Positions 12,561 to 24,353 of a stretch of 64,000 nt of DNA are shown here, piece by piece. Every line of letters begins with the position of its first letter. The first letter of the stretch is position 1. Both the position numbers and the translations under genes were made by a program. The stretch is from contig NW_004955470.1 of NCBI RefSeq assembly GCF_000276665.1, positions 322,266 through 386,265 on the forward strand. The letters run 5' to 3'. The notes under the pieces are model-generated. The model searched no databases and was not told where the DNA came from. It saw only the letters and a program-made list of their open reading frames with translations. The stretch comes from Chinchilla lanigera (lineage: Eukaryota; Chordata; Mammalia; Rodentia; Chinchillidae).

Positions 12561-15500
12561 ATGTCGGTCTATGGTGAAGTGCACTATTTCCCATATTGAG
12601 GTTTTCTATCATTGAAATCATGATAACACTTCATTTCCCTTTGTTTCACGTAATATTTTGGAAATTTCAAGATAGGAGGTTTACATGTATGTTTTTATTC
12701 TGTTCCGAATTTTTAGAAGTGTGATTGTATTATAAATGCTTTCTTCAAATAACTTTAGTTTTTTACTCTGTCTTTGGTGTATAAAATACATTTCATTTTT
12801 GTGCATTCTTTTCAGTCTGCTGATTGGCTGTGTGTATTGTTTATGCTCATAGTTTCACCTTAGGTTGCTTTTTTGCTTCTCCCCACATAAACATTTCATC
12901 TGTGAACTGTGATAGCGCTTGTACTTCGTTTCCAATTCTTGTTACATCCATCTTCTTGCCTTAAGCACCAGTATATACTTTACAAGGCTTCCATGGGTTG
13001 GAATCTGAGCCAGTGTCTGGCAAACATTTTTCTCCAGATCTGGCCTGTGCAGCTAAGTTAGGTGAAAAGTTATGAGACACAAAGGAAATCTCAGCAAAGT
13101 CCTTTTCACAGCCACACATTTTCCACACAACTTAACTGAGGTGTGGGTAGAGGGGACTGAGCAGCCGCTGGCGAAGCTGGCTGTAAAGGAAGCAGCTTGT
13201 ATGAACAAAACCTCACGATTCCCCCTGGTGTGGAAGCTGCAGCTCTAGGTTCCTGGTGAAGAGTGCAGAAACTGACAGGGACACTCTCTCTGGGCATCTC
13301 TCCTATCTTTGTCCCTGGGTTCTTCGACATGAATTTTAAGTCATACGTGGTAGGTTTCAAGTTTCATGGCTACTTTTTATTTGCTGCTTTGTCACATTGA
13401 TGCCTGTGACTGTCACTGCAGGTATCATCACCGCAGTGGGTCTGCACTGGGATGACCTCTGTGCATCTGCAGAAGGAAATCAATACATAAAGGCTCACAG
13501 TCCTCAGTTTTGTAATGAATTATAAAGTAAAATGCAAGTATAAATTATAGTTACCCAAATCATGTGGTATTTGCATAAGTATAAACAGATCAGTGCAATG
13601 AAGATGGGAGACTACAGATGAACCTTTGAATTTGGAATCAAATTCTAACAAAACACAGGCAACTCAGTAGAGTGAGAATATGATCCAGGCTTCACACTTA
13701 CAAGAGAAAAGCTGGATTTAGACTGTGACCTTAGAAAACACAAACATTTAATCAAAATGGATCACAGAACTAACCGTGAGTATATTCACTGTCAATTGCA
13801 TAGCAGAAAGAATTAGAGGACCTGTATTGTTCTTAGGTTCAACAAACCTTCAATTACACTGAAAACTCAACATGGAAAGCAAACAATTGTTATACTGGCA
13901 TCATCAAAATTCAGAACATTCTCTCCTTAGTTTTTACTCTTATGCTTTATTATTACATATTTGCCATAGACAATTATCACATTCCTTGTGGAGAGTTGAA
14001 AATAAAACTTTGAAAACTGAACATATGTAATCACACTGTGAAGGAAATAAAAACATAAATGCTAAAATGAAAAATGACATTTATAAATCAGTGATCCGGT
14101 ACCAACCCAACTTCTGAAAATGGAGAAACCTAACATAATAAGAGCAAGACCTCATAATATTAAAGAAAACAATCCTTTATAACTGAGCAACTTGTTGCAA
14201 AAAAGATGTATCAATGTCTGTTAAAAATACAAAAAAGTGATCCTCATTACTATTCATTAGGTAAAGCAAATTAAATCCACAATGCTCATCATCAGTAGTC
14301 ACAAGACAAAACTTATCTTATGCTCTAGGACAGCCGAGTGAGTCTGTTAAGATGGAAATCACACAGCGCCTGCTCTCTGACTAGAAAATCATTAAACTAG
14401 AAAGCAAACAGAATCCCACCACAAATTAAAAATACTCATTTAAAAAGTATGGTTAAATTAATAAATTAAAGGCAATATTGGTAAATATTTTCAACTGAGT
14501 GATAAGCTACACATTACTAAGTTCTTTGATAGATACTTGAAACAAGGTTAGAAGCAATTGTTATATATATGCATATGCATACATACTGTCATATTTCAAA
14601 AAGACAAAAATTTAAAATCATTGAGTTTCTGGTACTTTTCTCAGGATTTCCCAGTTTCCTTTGTTGTATTTCTATTGCACATTCACGTGAGTATTCAGTC
14701 AAAGCTGCAGAGTCAGGTGTCATTGGAATCTGGCATTAAATATTTTAGGAGCCACAGGTTCTGCAAACCCTGTCACGCTCCTGGAGTCAGCAGCTGGAGT
14801 AGATGCACAGCAGGACAGCAGCGCAGCTCAGGAGCGGGGAGGTCACACGCGCACATCTCTGCGCTGTTACTGCTGCCTCGACAGACCCAAAGATGAGGCT
14901 TTAAATGCCAAACTCTCAGTTAAATAACATCATCTGCTTGTGAGAGAGGACGGCTCACGGATCTGTGATTTCACATATACTTTTCTGACTTTCAAAGTAA
15001 AGCTAACCTTGGTCATTCCTACATACTGGTCCACATGTTGGAAAACCTTTGAGATAAAAATTGATAAAATTTGTGGAGTGTGGAAAGGGACTTAAAATGG
15101 ATACATTTTAACTCTGAACTTCATTCAGAGTTGTATATGTCACCAATTAGGAGGAGAAGCTCTTTAAATTGGGGATGATATCATTGAGATGAACCACAAA
15201 AAAGATGCAAACCTTCAGAGAGAAAGAAGAAGCATTTCATCGGTTGTAATGGAACAAACAGAGAAGGAGATAAAAAGCAAGTTCTGGGAACACCGGGCAA
15301 GAACAACGGTGAGGAATCTGCACCCACTTTATGTGCTGTTCTCATGTCGGTCTCCTGTTGTCCACGCATCAGGGGAACGGGGTCACATGCGCATGCTTAG
15401 AGGAAATGCAGGCTGCCTTTCATTCTAGTATTTGTAACCCTAACCTGGGTGTATTCTGGTCACTATTTTGTTCTTCTTTAAGCGAGAAATGACATCTGTG

Positions 15501-15764
15501 ATAACAGATGAAGACCTGGCCCTGTGATTTTGCTTCCAGCTGGAGACGGACATTGGTAAGGTGAACCCTGCACTGAAGGCTGCTGTAGTCTCCACAGTAT
15601 CGATTGTGAGAAAAACAGCAAGGGGAATATGGGCTGGAAAGTACAGAAACAGAAAGTGAAAGTGACCACGCACGTGCACGAAGGAACTCAGAAACACAAA
15701 AACATGACCCGGTTCCTCAACTGAGCTTCACAAGCAGCTGCAGCATCCCCCTGAGAGATGTGTA

Positions 15765-15792
15765 GGGTTTTCTGTCAGTGTATCTCACTGTG
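15765..15792 (-). promoter_or_regulatory. 12-RSS of IGKV5-like segment 1
   Basis: Heptamer CACAGTG (15786-15792), a 12-base spacer and nonamer AGAAAACCC (15765-15773) on the minus strand. The heptamer is perfect; the nonamer keeps the A-rich core. Confidence 0.82.
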
Positions 15793-16262
15793 AGGGCCAA
15801 TTAGCATCCTGCTGACAGAAATAGTATGCAGAATCCTCACACTTCACGGTAAAATCTGGTCTATAGCCACTGCCGCTGAACCAGGAAGGGATCCCAGAGA
15901 TGAGAGTTGTAGCTCCTCTAATAAGGAGCTTAGGAGCCTCTCCTGGTTTCTGTGGATGCCAGTTCGTATCATTCATGTCGGTGCTGGCCTTGCAGCCCAT
16001 GGTGGCTTTGTCTCCTGCAGCCACTGACAGGAGCGGTGGAGACTGTGTAAGTATTGTCTCTGCCAGGGAATTTGCTACAGGACAAAATATGGACAATAAG
16101 TTCTATGCATCCTATTTGAAGAAAACAAAAAAATCCATTTCTTATGAATATGTAATATTTGGTGGAGATTCTGAAGACTTAAATCAATGAATTAAAGGAA
16201 ATGTTTCCCTTACCAGAAATGTAGAGAAGGAAGGAACCCAGGAGCCCAGCCTGGGAACTCAT
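15793..16262 (-). pseudogene. IGKV: IGKV5-like segment, unit 1, FR3 deletion
   Basis: This is a kappa V segment resembling the human IGKV5 subgroup. The leader exon 16214-16262 reads MSSQAGLLGSFLLYIS with a GTAAG donor, and the V exon 15793-16074 begins ETILTQSPPLLSV. Family hallmarks are [28 protein letters not shown] and YYFCQQ. Both exons stay open and the splice sites are present. However, FR3 reads DFTVKCEDSAYYFC, about five residues shorter than the family pattern, and CDR1/FR2 (STDMNDTNWHPQKP) has lost one residue and the usual YQQ. The deletion removes much of a framework beta strand, so a stable domain is unlikely. The octamer is also altered (ATTTCCAT). It could be classed as an ORF rather than a strict pseudogene; the FR3 deletion and promoter change make function improbable. 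Confidence 0.82.
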
Positions 16263-16363
16263 GGCCTTTGCTCTGACCTTCAGCTGACAGTGGGTTTCCA
16301 CATCAGTCCATCAACATGCATTACCTGGCTTTGGAGGTGCTGGGGGTAACGTGTGGGAGAAAC

Positions 16364-16371
16364 ATGGAAAT
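16364..16371 (-). promoter_or_regulatory. Mutated octamer of IGKV5-like segment 1
   Basis: ATTTCCAT on the minus strand about 100 bases upstream of the leader start. Units 2 and 3 have intact ATTTGCAT at the matching place, so the G to C change is private to this copy. Confidence 0.65.
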
Positions 16372-18054
16372 CGTGCTATGTGCAGTAGTGAGGTGCAGAA
16401 GCAGTTTTGAAGTGGCAGAGAACAAAGTTTCTCATAGGAGCAAAGCATGATTTCACCTTCACAGCTTAATCTGACATCAGAGAGGTGAAAAATAAATCCC
16501 AAGTTCCTGGGCTGCTATCATCTCTCCATCCTTTGATCTTCTACAACCAGATTCATTCATTTGCAGGATGTATTGTATTTTCTGCTGTTTTGCTTATCTT
16601 TGCTGCCAGGATTTAATTCCATGGATATTTTAATACTTTTTGATATTCATTATTGTAAGTATAAGCCTATTCTGTCTATTGTGATGGAATCCAGATCAGA
16701 GATGTGGTTCTTTATTACTCCTCAATGAAGCAAATATGGTCTTCATTTTTCACTTGTATTTTTATTTGACATTAACACAAATATTATTTTGCTGAATAAT
16801 CATTTTATTGAACTTTATCCTTAAATCCCGGGAATTGGAACTGAACAGCTTTTTTCCCCTCCATATTAAATATCTGGATTGTTCATTCTTCATAGTTAGT
16901 AGGAAGAAACTCTGTGTCTCTGTGTTGCTTTCTTCTCTACAGAAGGAGGAAACTGAGATAATTATTGAAATGCATATAATCACTTCAGCTTGCGTGCATT
17001 TTAAACCAGTAAGATGCAGGTGGACATAGAACTTTGCTTAACCCAATGGAGGTCACTCTCAATCCCAAGGATAACATGTCAATTGGTGTTAATGTCTACA
17101 AGTTTTGAAGTCCATTTTGTAATTATGTTTAGAAATGACAGATAAAAAAAAAACCTTTATAATATAGTAACTTAGTAATCACACAGCTGTACCATTTATT
17201 CCCATCCTCTGACTTGCTAAAAGACCAGAAAATTCACTCCATCCAAATCTTAGATACGTCCTGATAAAACAAGGGATTAGATTCTAGAATAATGTTTTTA
17301 GAATTAAAAAGCAGTTTCAAAATATGATTTTGAGAAAACTGAACCTCAATCTTTCTCTCTGTAAGAGTCTAATATGCATTTCCTTACCAGGACAAGTGTG
17401 ATCCTCCACATGCCCTTTGAGACATGTTGTTTCATCCATTATTTAATTCTCTAGCCATTCAGATAGTTTGGTGGATCTTATTAATACCTTCATTTTATAC
17501 TGCTTTCTGTATAAAAACAGCTACTAGATCTTTGGTCACAAAGAAAAATGAGAAGACTTTGTTTTGGACAAAAGTAAATCAAAGGCTTACATCCTAGGAA
17601 TTTTCACAAACTGAAATGCCTTAACTTTTATATGAAGCTAATTATCTCCATCTTGACTCTATAGACATCTACTGATGTATTACAATGTTTTCAGGTGAGT
17701 GCAGCATTTCGTAAGGGATTTACAAACAAGGATCACAAGAAAAATTTCAGATAGCAAATTCTATACTTGGATGTTAATGGACATTAATGAACATTAATCA
17801 TGTATGGACCTAAATTATGTATCTGGAAATCAATGGACATCAACACTGAGCCTGAATAAACAGATGTATTATATATCTAGGTAAGGAAAATTTTATAAAT
17901 GTGCAATACATATGCATACTTATAAATATTACTTGCAACATAAAGTTTGATTATCCAACTGTACCCATTGATTAATCAAAATTATGTACACTCTTTTAAG
18001 AATTATATATAGATAGATGTAAATGTATACATATAGTTAAAAACCTCTTTCAGT

Positions 18055-18226
18055 TTTGTGATACTAGGTAATGAACTCAATGCCTTCATACTAGACTACA
18101 TCGAGACCTTATTTTTATTTTTAGTAAGTGTCTCTGGCTTGGTTTCCCTGAATGGGCTAAATTTGTGATTTTACTTCAGCCTCCCAGGGTGGTGAGATTA
18201 TAGGTGTGTGCCACCCTGTCTGTCCA
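18055..18226 (-). mobile_element. B1-dID dimeric SINE, unit 1
   Basis: Antisense dimer: an ID-like half (GATACTAGGTAATGAACTCA) followed by a 7SL-derived half (CCTCCCAGGGTGGTGAGATT, ATAGGTGTGTGCCACC). Present at the same place in all three units, so it predates the triplication. Confidence 0.72.
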
Positions 18227-19039
18227 TAATTTTTTATTTATGAAAGGTAGACTTAACAATTTATGATGGCTATTCCATGTATTAAGTGTATTATGATTAT
18301 GTTTTTTATTACTACTAAACATGCGAGTATGAACCCAATGTGTTAAATTTTCCACAAGTGAAATTAATATTGCTCTTTTTATTGGAATATTTATTTTATA
18401 TGTAGATAAGTTTTGCTCTCTATATATATCACTTTCTGATAAATTTTTAAGTATAGAGTTATAAGCCACCTTATAACTGTCTGAAGGCCCTGGGCTAGAT
18501 TCCCATGATGACAAAACTTAAAAAGAAGTGTGTGTTGGTGGGTCCGTGTTGTAATTAAAAATAAAGGTATATTTTCTAAAATAAAAAAGAGTTATAAGTG
18601 ATTAGATTGATAAATCAATATATCTGTATATGTAGATAGGTATATACTATATGAGTCAGCTTTTTCACAATAGTTGTTTGTACTAAGCCCTGCAAAAAAA
18701 ATTAGGCATTTATTTTCCTATTCATGGATGTTCATATCAAGGGTCATCTGGAGGATCCAGGCAGGGTAGACCTTGTTGGATCTTTCTGGGACATTGAGCT
18801 GATTTTCATCCTATAAATTGAGTTTGAGCTACACTCAGTGCCAAAGGGCTGAGACACCCGGGACACAGCCTCTCTGACAAATGAGGAGTGAGGAAAATCC
18901 CCACACTAAGCTACTCTGGAAGGTTTATCTCTAATATCCTTTAACATACCTTCATTATATTTTGATGTATTCTTCCCATTTGATTATTATTGATAAAATA
19001 ATAATCTTTTTTTCTAAAATCTAAAATCTTTTACTATAG

Positions 19040-20367
19040 TTAGTTACAAAGGAATTTGATAACACTATGAAAAAATTAGGTTTTCCAGCATTTGTCATAT
19101 ATATATATATATATATATATTTCCAAATACAATTTTACGTTGAGAGTAAAAGAAAACTCTGTGTATTTTAGCAAGTAGCTTCAAAAAGAAATTTTCTTAA
19201 ATGTCCCCATTGAGGCAAAAATCTCTTTAACTAAATTAAATATCCACTGCAGCACTGCATCTTGAATCTTCTTTGGGTCTCTGACATCCTTCTGCACTGT
19301 GAGGAGGGTTCGCGCTTCTTCATTCATAAGGAGTTTTGAGCGACACTGTGATGCTCCCAGGAAGTGGGTATTTTTTCAGCAGCAAAACACGTGTATTTGG
19401 GAAAAATCATATAAACTAAGAAAGCCAATTTTTAAAAATGTTTATATCATTTAAGTACTTTTTGTTCTTTTAGAATTGTTTTATTCTGTTTTGTTGCTTC
19501 TGTTTAGTTTAGTCAAGGAAGGTTTCTCAAGTGTATGCAGATTGTAACTTCATGTATTAATTCCCACATACTTCTAGTCCACCCCTCTGACTTACAGTTT
19601 AGTCTATGAAGTGATAAAATTGTGTGCTATGACTCCATATTCACAGCTAATAAGTAGAAATAAATTTCAGGATATTTGGAGGCCCTCTACATAACTAGAA
19701 AATATCTGAGACACGGGGCCATCCTGACATCCGGGACTGTCCCCTACCAACATTTTCACTATCACTTCAGAAAATAAATTTCTCAGACAGATGTCCATCT
19801 ATTCTTTGCTGTACAGGTGACTAGGTAACAATAATCCTCTGAGATTTAAAACAAAAAAGAGAACTTAGGCCTTATGAAAATTAGCAGGCAGATGTAACCT
19901 TACAGAGAGGTGATTTTGCAAGGGATATAATCAGAATTCCACCCCTGGCTCTCTCTGCAGGCAGGACAGAGAATTCTTTGGCTCCAGGGCCCATTAGCTG
20001 GTGCTATGCACTCCAGGAAGCACCAGAGAAGACCCTATCTACAGTACTCACCTCTTTCCTTACCTCAGGAGAGTGAGAAGTGCTGAGCAGGTTATATTTC
20101 TCCACATTAAAACAGTTCCTGCTTGGACTAAGTTGAAAGTCTTCTTCATTCAATGAGTTCCAAATGATGCCACAACACAAAGTCCTGATACAATCATCTT
20201 TCCTTTGTATTGAGAAAGACCTGGTCTGATAGAACTGACATTAATACATAGTTTGATAGAAGTGTAAAGGAGAAAGACCATAAGGTTTCAGAGGAAAATG
20301 TCTGGTATCTTATTCCAAATCCTCCAGTGACATTCAAGGCCTGGCTGCATCTAGGAAAGGTTTTCAA
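19040..20367. repeat. Near-identical tract, copy in unit 1
   Basis: About 1.33 kb downstream of B1 that matches 40151-41477 almost base for base, including a TA microsatellite of equal length. The only differences seen are a few bases and a one-base indel near 19411-19433. Flanking sequence on both sides is clearly more diverged. Confidence 0.85.
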
Positions 20368-20429
20368 CAGGTGGGGGCACCAGGAGGAGCAGCTGGGCAG
20401 CCCAGCCTCACACTTCTGCTTCTTTAGGA

Positions 20430-20457
20430 GGTTTTTGTTATGGCTTGAATCACTGTA
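20430..20457 (-). promoter_or_regulatory. 12-RSS of B1 with damaged heptamer
   Basis: Heptamer TACAGTG (20451-20457), a 12-base spacer and nonamer ACAAAAACC (20430-20438). The first heptamer base, next to the cleavage site, is T instead of C. The sister genes at 41560 and 63371 have perfect CACAGTG with the same nonamer. Confidence 0.9.
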
Positions 20458-20923
20458 GGAGGGGAACTATTATGCTGCATACAGTAATAAGTTGCAAAGT
20501 CTTCAGGCTGCAGGTTCCTGATGGTGAGAGTGAGATCTGTCCCAGACCCACTGCCGCTGAACCTCGACGGGACCCCAGAGTGCAAATTCTTAGCGTTATA
20601 GATCAGGAGAGTAGGAGCTTTCCCTGGTTTCTGCTGGTACCAGTTTACGTAACTGCTAACACCCTGACTGGCCCTGCAACTGATGGTGACTGTGTCTCCT
20701 ACAGAGGCAGCCAGCGAGGATGGAGGCTGGGTCACCTGGATGTCACATCGCACTCCTGACACGGGAAACATAAACATAGTCAATCAGAGTTTAAGATAAC
20801 TTCTCTGAAGAGGCAGGAAATAATGGATAAACTGTGGTGAGTAAATTCCCAGGGCTGCCCTTCCTTCCCTGGGAGGCAGAGCAGCAGGAGCCCCAGGAGC
20901 TGAGCGGGGACCCTCATGTCCAT
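20458..20923 (-). CDS. IGKV: IGKV1-like gene, type B, unit 1 (B1); open frame but splice-donor and RSS defects
   Basis: The leader exon is 20869-20923 ([19 protein letters not shown]), the intron 113 bases, and the V exon 20458-20755. The mature domain is [19 protein letters not shown] with Cys23, CDR1 [11 protein letters not shown], Trp35, CDR2 NAKNLHS, FR3 [15 protein letters not shown], Cys88 and CDR3 MQHNSSPP. No stop or frameshift is present. Two signals are broken. The first two intron bases are GG at 20868-20867, where B2, B3 and all A genes have GT. The heptamer is TACAGTG, with the first base of the essential CAC changed. The octamer and acceptor are intact. Both defects predict no productive chain; in IMGT terms this would be ORF status rather than functional. 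A nearby cryptic donor cannot be excluded. Confidence 0.9.
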
Positions 20924-21007
20924 GCTGTGTCCTGACTGGGTCTGACTCCTGCACAAGGTGTGACAGCCTATGAAGAAGTCCTCAGGGCCTGGGCTGTGCT
21001 CTGGGAC

Positions 21008-21049
21008 ATGCAAATCAACAGGTGTTGAGCTGTGTTAGGCACAGCTGCA
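21008..21049 (-). promoter_or_regulatory. B1 promoter: octamer and pd-like element
   Basis: ATTTGCAT at 21008-21015, about 85 bases upstream of the ATG, with TGCAGCTGTGCCTAA at 21035-21049. The second element resembles the 15-base kappa pd element found upstream of the octamer in V-kappa promoters. Confidence 0.82.
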
Positions 21050-21945
21050 GGGCTGGCTCCTTTCTGTCACTCAGGAAAGGTTCAGTGACCCAGGTCTCAG
21101 GCAAGGCTCGGCTGGATCAGATGTGTTGCACAGACTATGTTTCTCCTAGTGACCCACAGGACAAAGTCCATCTGCTCCTGTAGTGTAATTAGTTGTGTCC
21201 TGCTCTCCGCATGTTTCTGCACATACCTTTGTTCTGTTTGTTACAGTGTTCTATGGGAATGACCTTTGGACATGGGAGCAACTAAGGAAAACTTCGGAGT
21301 ATGAGATGGCCACAATATAAAATGAAAAATGAAGGCAATAAAATTTCTCAATCCTTTAAAGTGGTTTGGTTTCTCTAGACACTGACACAACATGGCTAAA
21401 ATGCCCAGCTAGGACATAATCAATTCTGTTTTCTAACTCGGAGTCCTGGCCTTTGCTCTCCTTAGCAGGCTTGGTTAGTGCTGTCCATGCTATTAACCCT
21501 ACTTCAAGCCTTCTTCAGGAAGTTTGAAGTTGTGAGGCCACAGCTATGCAAGATCAGAAATAAAGCAGAATATTTTCAGAGAGTGGCTCATGGGGAAGAT
21601 GTCACTTCAGAAATGGGAACCAGGAGAGCTAGATAAATACTTCACATGTCCTTTGGCGCCTATTGTTCTATGGACCCTCTAACTTCTTCCCCTGAATTCC
21701 TAAGATGAAGTGTGTGTGCTTTTTTTATCATGTCAGTTTTCCACGTAGTGGTGCATTAGGGATACAACAACTTACAGAACTGTGGGAGTCTCATGAACTC
21801 AGTGTTTTTGTAACACAGACTTGGAGGAGGAAAATTTCTCATCCATTACAACCTAGAAGCAGAGAGACAGGAAACATCCAGGGAGAAAAACACACCCTGC
21901 GGTCACACCTCCAGTAACCCCAGCCTTCAGACCCCGCCTTCTTGG

Positions 21946-22050
21946 TTTTTTCTTTTTCTTTTTTTTTTTTTTTTTCCAGTACTGGGAATTGAACTCACTA
22001 CCTTGCGCTTGCCAAGCAGGTACTGTGTTGCTAAGCTAAATCCCCAGCCC
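21946..22050 (-). mobile_element. ID-type SINE
   Basis: Antisense ID with a long T tract. The imperfect target repeats AGACCCCGCCTTCT and AGATCCTGCCTTCT flank it. Confidence 0.85.
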
Positions 22051-23867
22051 AGATCCTGCCTTCTAACGACACTTTCAGCTATGAAATCATCAGTGGATCC
22101 ATCCACTGATGGTGCAGCACCCAAGTGATCCAATGTGCTTCCCACAGACCCACCTCTGAGGATGTGAGACGGGGGCATTTTATTTCCAACCATGATACAT
22201 CACAGTGTTAGCTCACTGTGGTGAACAACCAAATATATTGATGATGCTACCAAAGAAAATAGAAGGGATGATTCCAGTGCTGTGAAAAATTGCCCTCTTT
22301 AAATAGCAAACAATTTAATCTAGACAGCTGAAGACAAATTGAAGACTAATGAGTTTTCTTGTAAGCCAATCAGAACACATCATAAAAGACATATAGTAAA
22401 GTGAAGTTTTCACTTCAGGGCAAACCTGAAGTGAAACTCGAAACTACAGGCAAATACCCCTCATTGTGTGGGCTATTTTAAAAGTTGGGTCCTGGAGGCA
22501 GCGTAGTCTGCTAATGCAACTGTGACTCAGCTCTGCTACATGTAGGTAATTGGGGATTTAATTTCATGTGTAAGCTACAAGAATTCTTTTCTTTTCAGAC
22601 ACATTTCTAATTTCTTCAATTTATTGGACTTTCAGCTTTAGGTATAAAAATGTGATCAAATATGTAGTGAATGTATAAATTTAGAAATTTATTAGAGTAA
22701 AAAACACATTCCCATAAATATTAAATGGAAGTGGTAGAGAACAGAAAGGCTTAGCATTATCTAGATATTAATTCTGTTGTGCTTTATGTTCCTGATTATA
22801 TTATATTATACAGAACATCTGAAATTTGATTAAAGCATTGACTAAATTCCAAATACTGTTTCTGTTAGGAATAAGCTCTTTCGTGAAAGGACATGAGTAT
22901 ACTAGAAAGTAATCATTGCTTCACACATGTTGGATCAGACCCACAGTAATTAATTTTACACTTGTTGGTAGCACCATCCAGTCCCCAATATGTGGTACCC
23001 TCAATGGGTTATAGGTATTACCCTTTTACTTGGCAGGTCAGATGATAACACTGCTTGCTGTTAACCATTTCTGCCTCCGTTAGGTGAAATCCAGTGAAAA
23101 ATTCCGTGCATGGTCCTGCATCTCTGATGTCATGGCATTTTTCATGGGGCTTGCTGACATGGCTGGGAATGGTTATTGACTGACATCTATGTATCATATC
23201 ATGAAGCCATTGAAAACAGCTTGCCCAGAAATGTGAAATTCACTTGAGATGCTGTGGGTTCCCATATTGGCCTACTGAAAAAATCCAGTCCTACCATTTG
23301 CCAAGCTAATTTTTTTTCCCAATGCTGAAATCTCTTTAGTTCTAAGACCTGGAAAACAGTTAAAATCAGTTGCAAGTGACTATATATTTTTAAAATTACT
23401 ATAAGTTTCAATCCTCAAATTTAGCCAGTGCTGTACTTGATCTTTGTCAAGGCCATCCTTGACTATGACACTGATTTTACATCACTCCAGGACAAATCTT
23501 TCCAAGTACCTACAGAAAAATCATTCAGTCCTACAAATATTTTAAAGACAAAAGAATAACTTGGGTTATCTTGGAATCATAGGATTTTTCCATACTAAAA
23601 TAGACTTACATTAATTTTTCATACTTAGTAATAAGTGTCTCTAGTTTTCCATTTCTTCATCTGTCAAGGATGAAATTCAAGTACATAATCTATGCACACA
23701 TGATCATTGCAGTACAACTCTTAGTTAAACTTACTAGGGCTGGGGTGGTCTTAGTATTTAGATGTGTTTCATTTTGAGGCACTTGATCTAGGATAGTGTC
23801 TTAATTAGTCCCGTTGTCCTCTAAGTTCTATATGCAGTGGTCTACAAAACATTAGAGGTGGTTTTCT

Positions 23868-23972
23868 TTCTTTCTTTCTTTCTTTCTTTTTTTTTTTTGG
23901 TACCAGAAATCGAATTCAGGACCTTGTGCTTGAGAGGCAAGTGCTTATGGCACTGAGCTATATCTCTGGCCC
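23868..23972 (-). mobile_element. ID-type SINE
   Basis: Antisense ID with a TTTC-rich tail. It is flanked by near-identical target repeats TTAGAGGTGGTTTTCT and TTAGGGGTGATTTTCT. Confidence 0.85.
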
Positions 23973-24244
23973 TTAGGGGTGATTTTCTAAAGAACAGCCT
24001 AAAATATATCAACCTACGGGGTACACATTACTGATATATAATTCTGTCCTCTAATTTTTCAAAAAGAAAAGGAGATTCATCCAATCCAAACTGGATAGAT
24101 ATGTCAATGATAGAGCAAATATATTAGATATGAAAACACTTGTATGATAAGGAAATTATTTTCAAGTATCATTTTAATGTAATTAAATTTCAGAACTTCT
24201 TCTGAATGGCATCTCTCACCAAGCCAGGAGTTATACTTTGCATT

Positions 24245-24251
<7 letters not shown>

Positions 24252-24277
<26 letters not shown>

Positions 24278-24353
24278 CTGGTACCGGGAACCGAACTCAT
24301 GACCTTGCGCTTGCCAGGCAGGCACTTTGCCGCTGAGCTAAATCCCCAGCCCC
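24252..24353 (-). mobile_element. ID-type SINE, young
   Basis: Antisense ID with a pure T tail and perfect 16-base target duplications (CTTTGCATTCCATTTT at 24236-24251 and 24354-24369). Confidence 0.92.

Larger units (their letters stand above)
8300..15760. other. Intergenic region between A1 and IGKV5-like segment 1
   Basis: Contains the V-upstream module, a CTCF-like motif, a dispersed-repeat-like stretch (11410-11600) and an L1 fragment. From 12640 to 13230 it matches 25520-26160 and 33960-34510. From 13740 it matches 35050 and 56264. No coding gene recognised. Confidence 0.65.
16375..20425. other. Intergenic region between IGKV5-like segment 1 and B1
   Basis: Matches 37650-41535 and 58860-63345. 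Contains a B1-dID, a TA run at about 19098-19121 and the near-identical tract. No coding gene recognised. Confidence 0.65.
6080..21440. repeat. Tandem duplication unit 1
   Basis: Block holding A1, IGKV5-like segment 1 and B1 in order. By eye it matches 27610-42540 nearly end to end and matches 52400-63990 with several deletions and insertions. Homology runs through intergenic DNA (6080 matches 27620; 9420 matches 30920 and 54270; 13740 matches 35050 and 56264), not only through the V genes. Block edges are approximate. Confidence 0.85.

Noticed and set aside
13200..13260. Possible V 3' flank in unit 1 matching the place of the IGKV3-like RSS at 26185
   Set aside because: The flank from 12640 to 13230 matches, but no heptamer-nonamer pair or V text could be found beyond it.
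14558..14896. Open frame of 112 codons with a similar frame at 57073-57399
   Set aside because: The similarity follows from the unit duplication. The unit 2 copy is not open, and no domain or splice context is seen.
24252..24353. tRNA-Ala-like sequences at this and other ID sites
   Set aside because: They are SINEs with A-rich tails and target duplications, not tRNA genes; the cloverleaf is degenerate.
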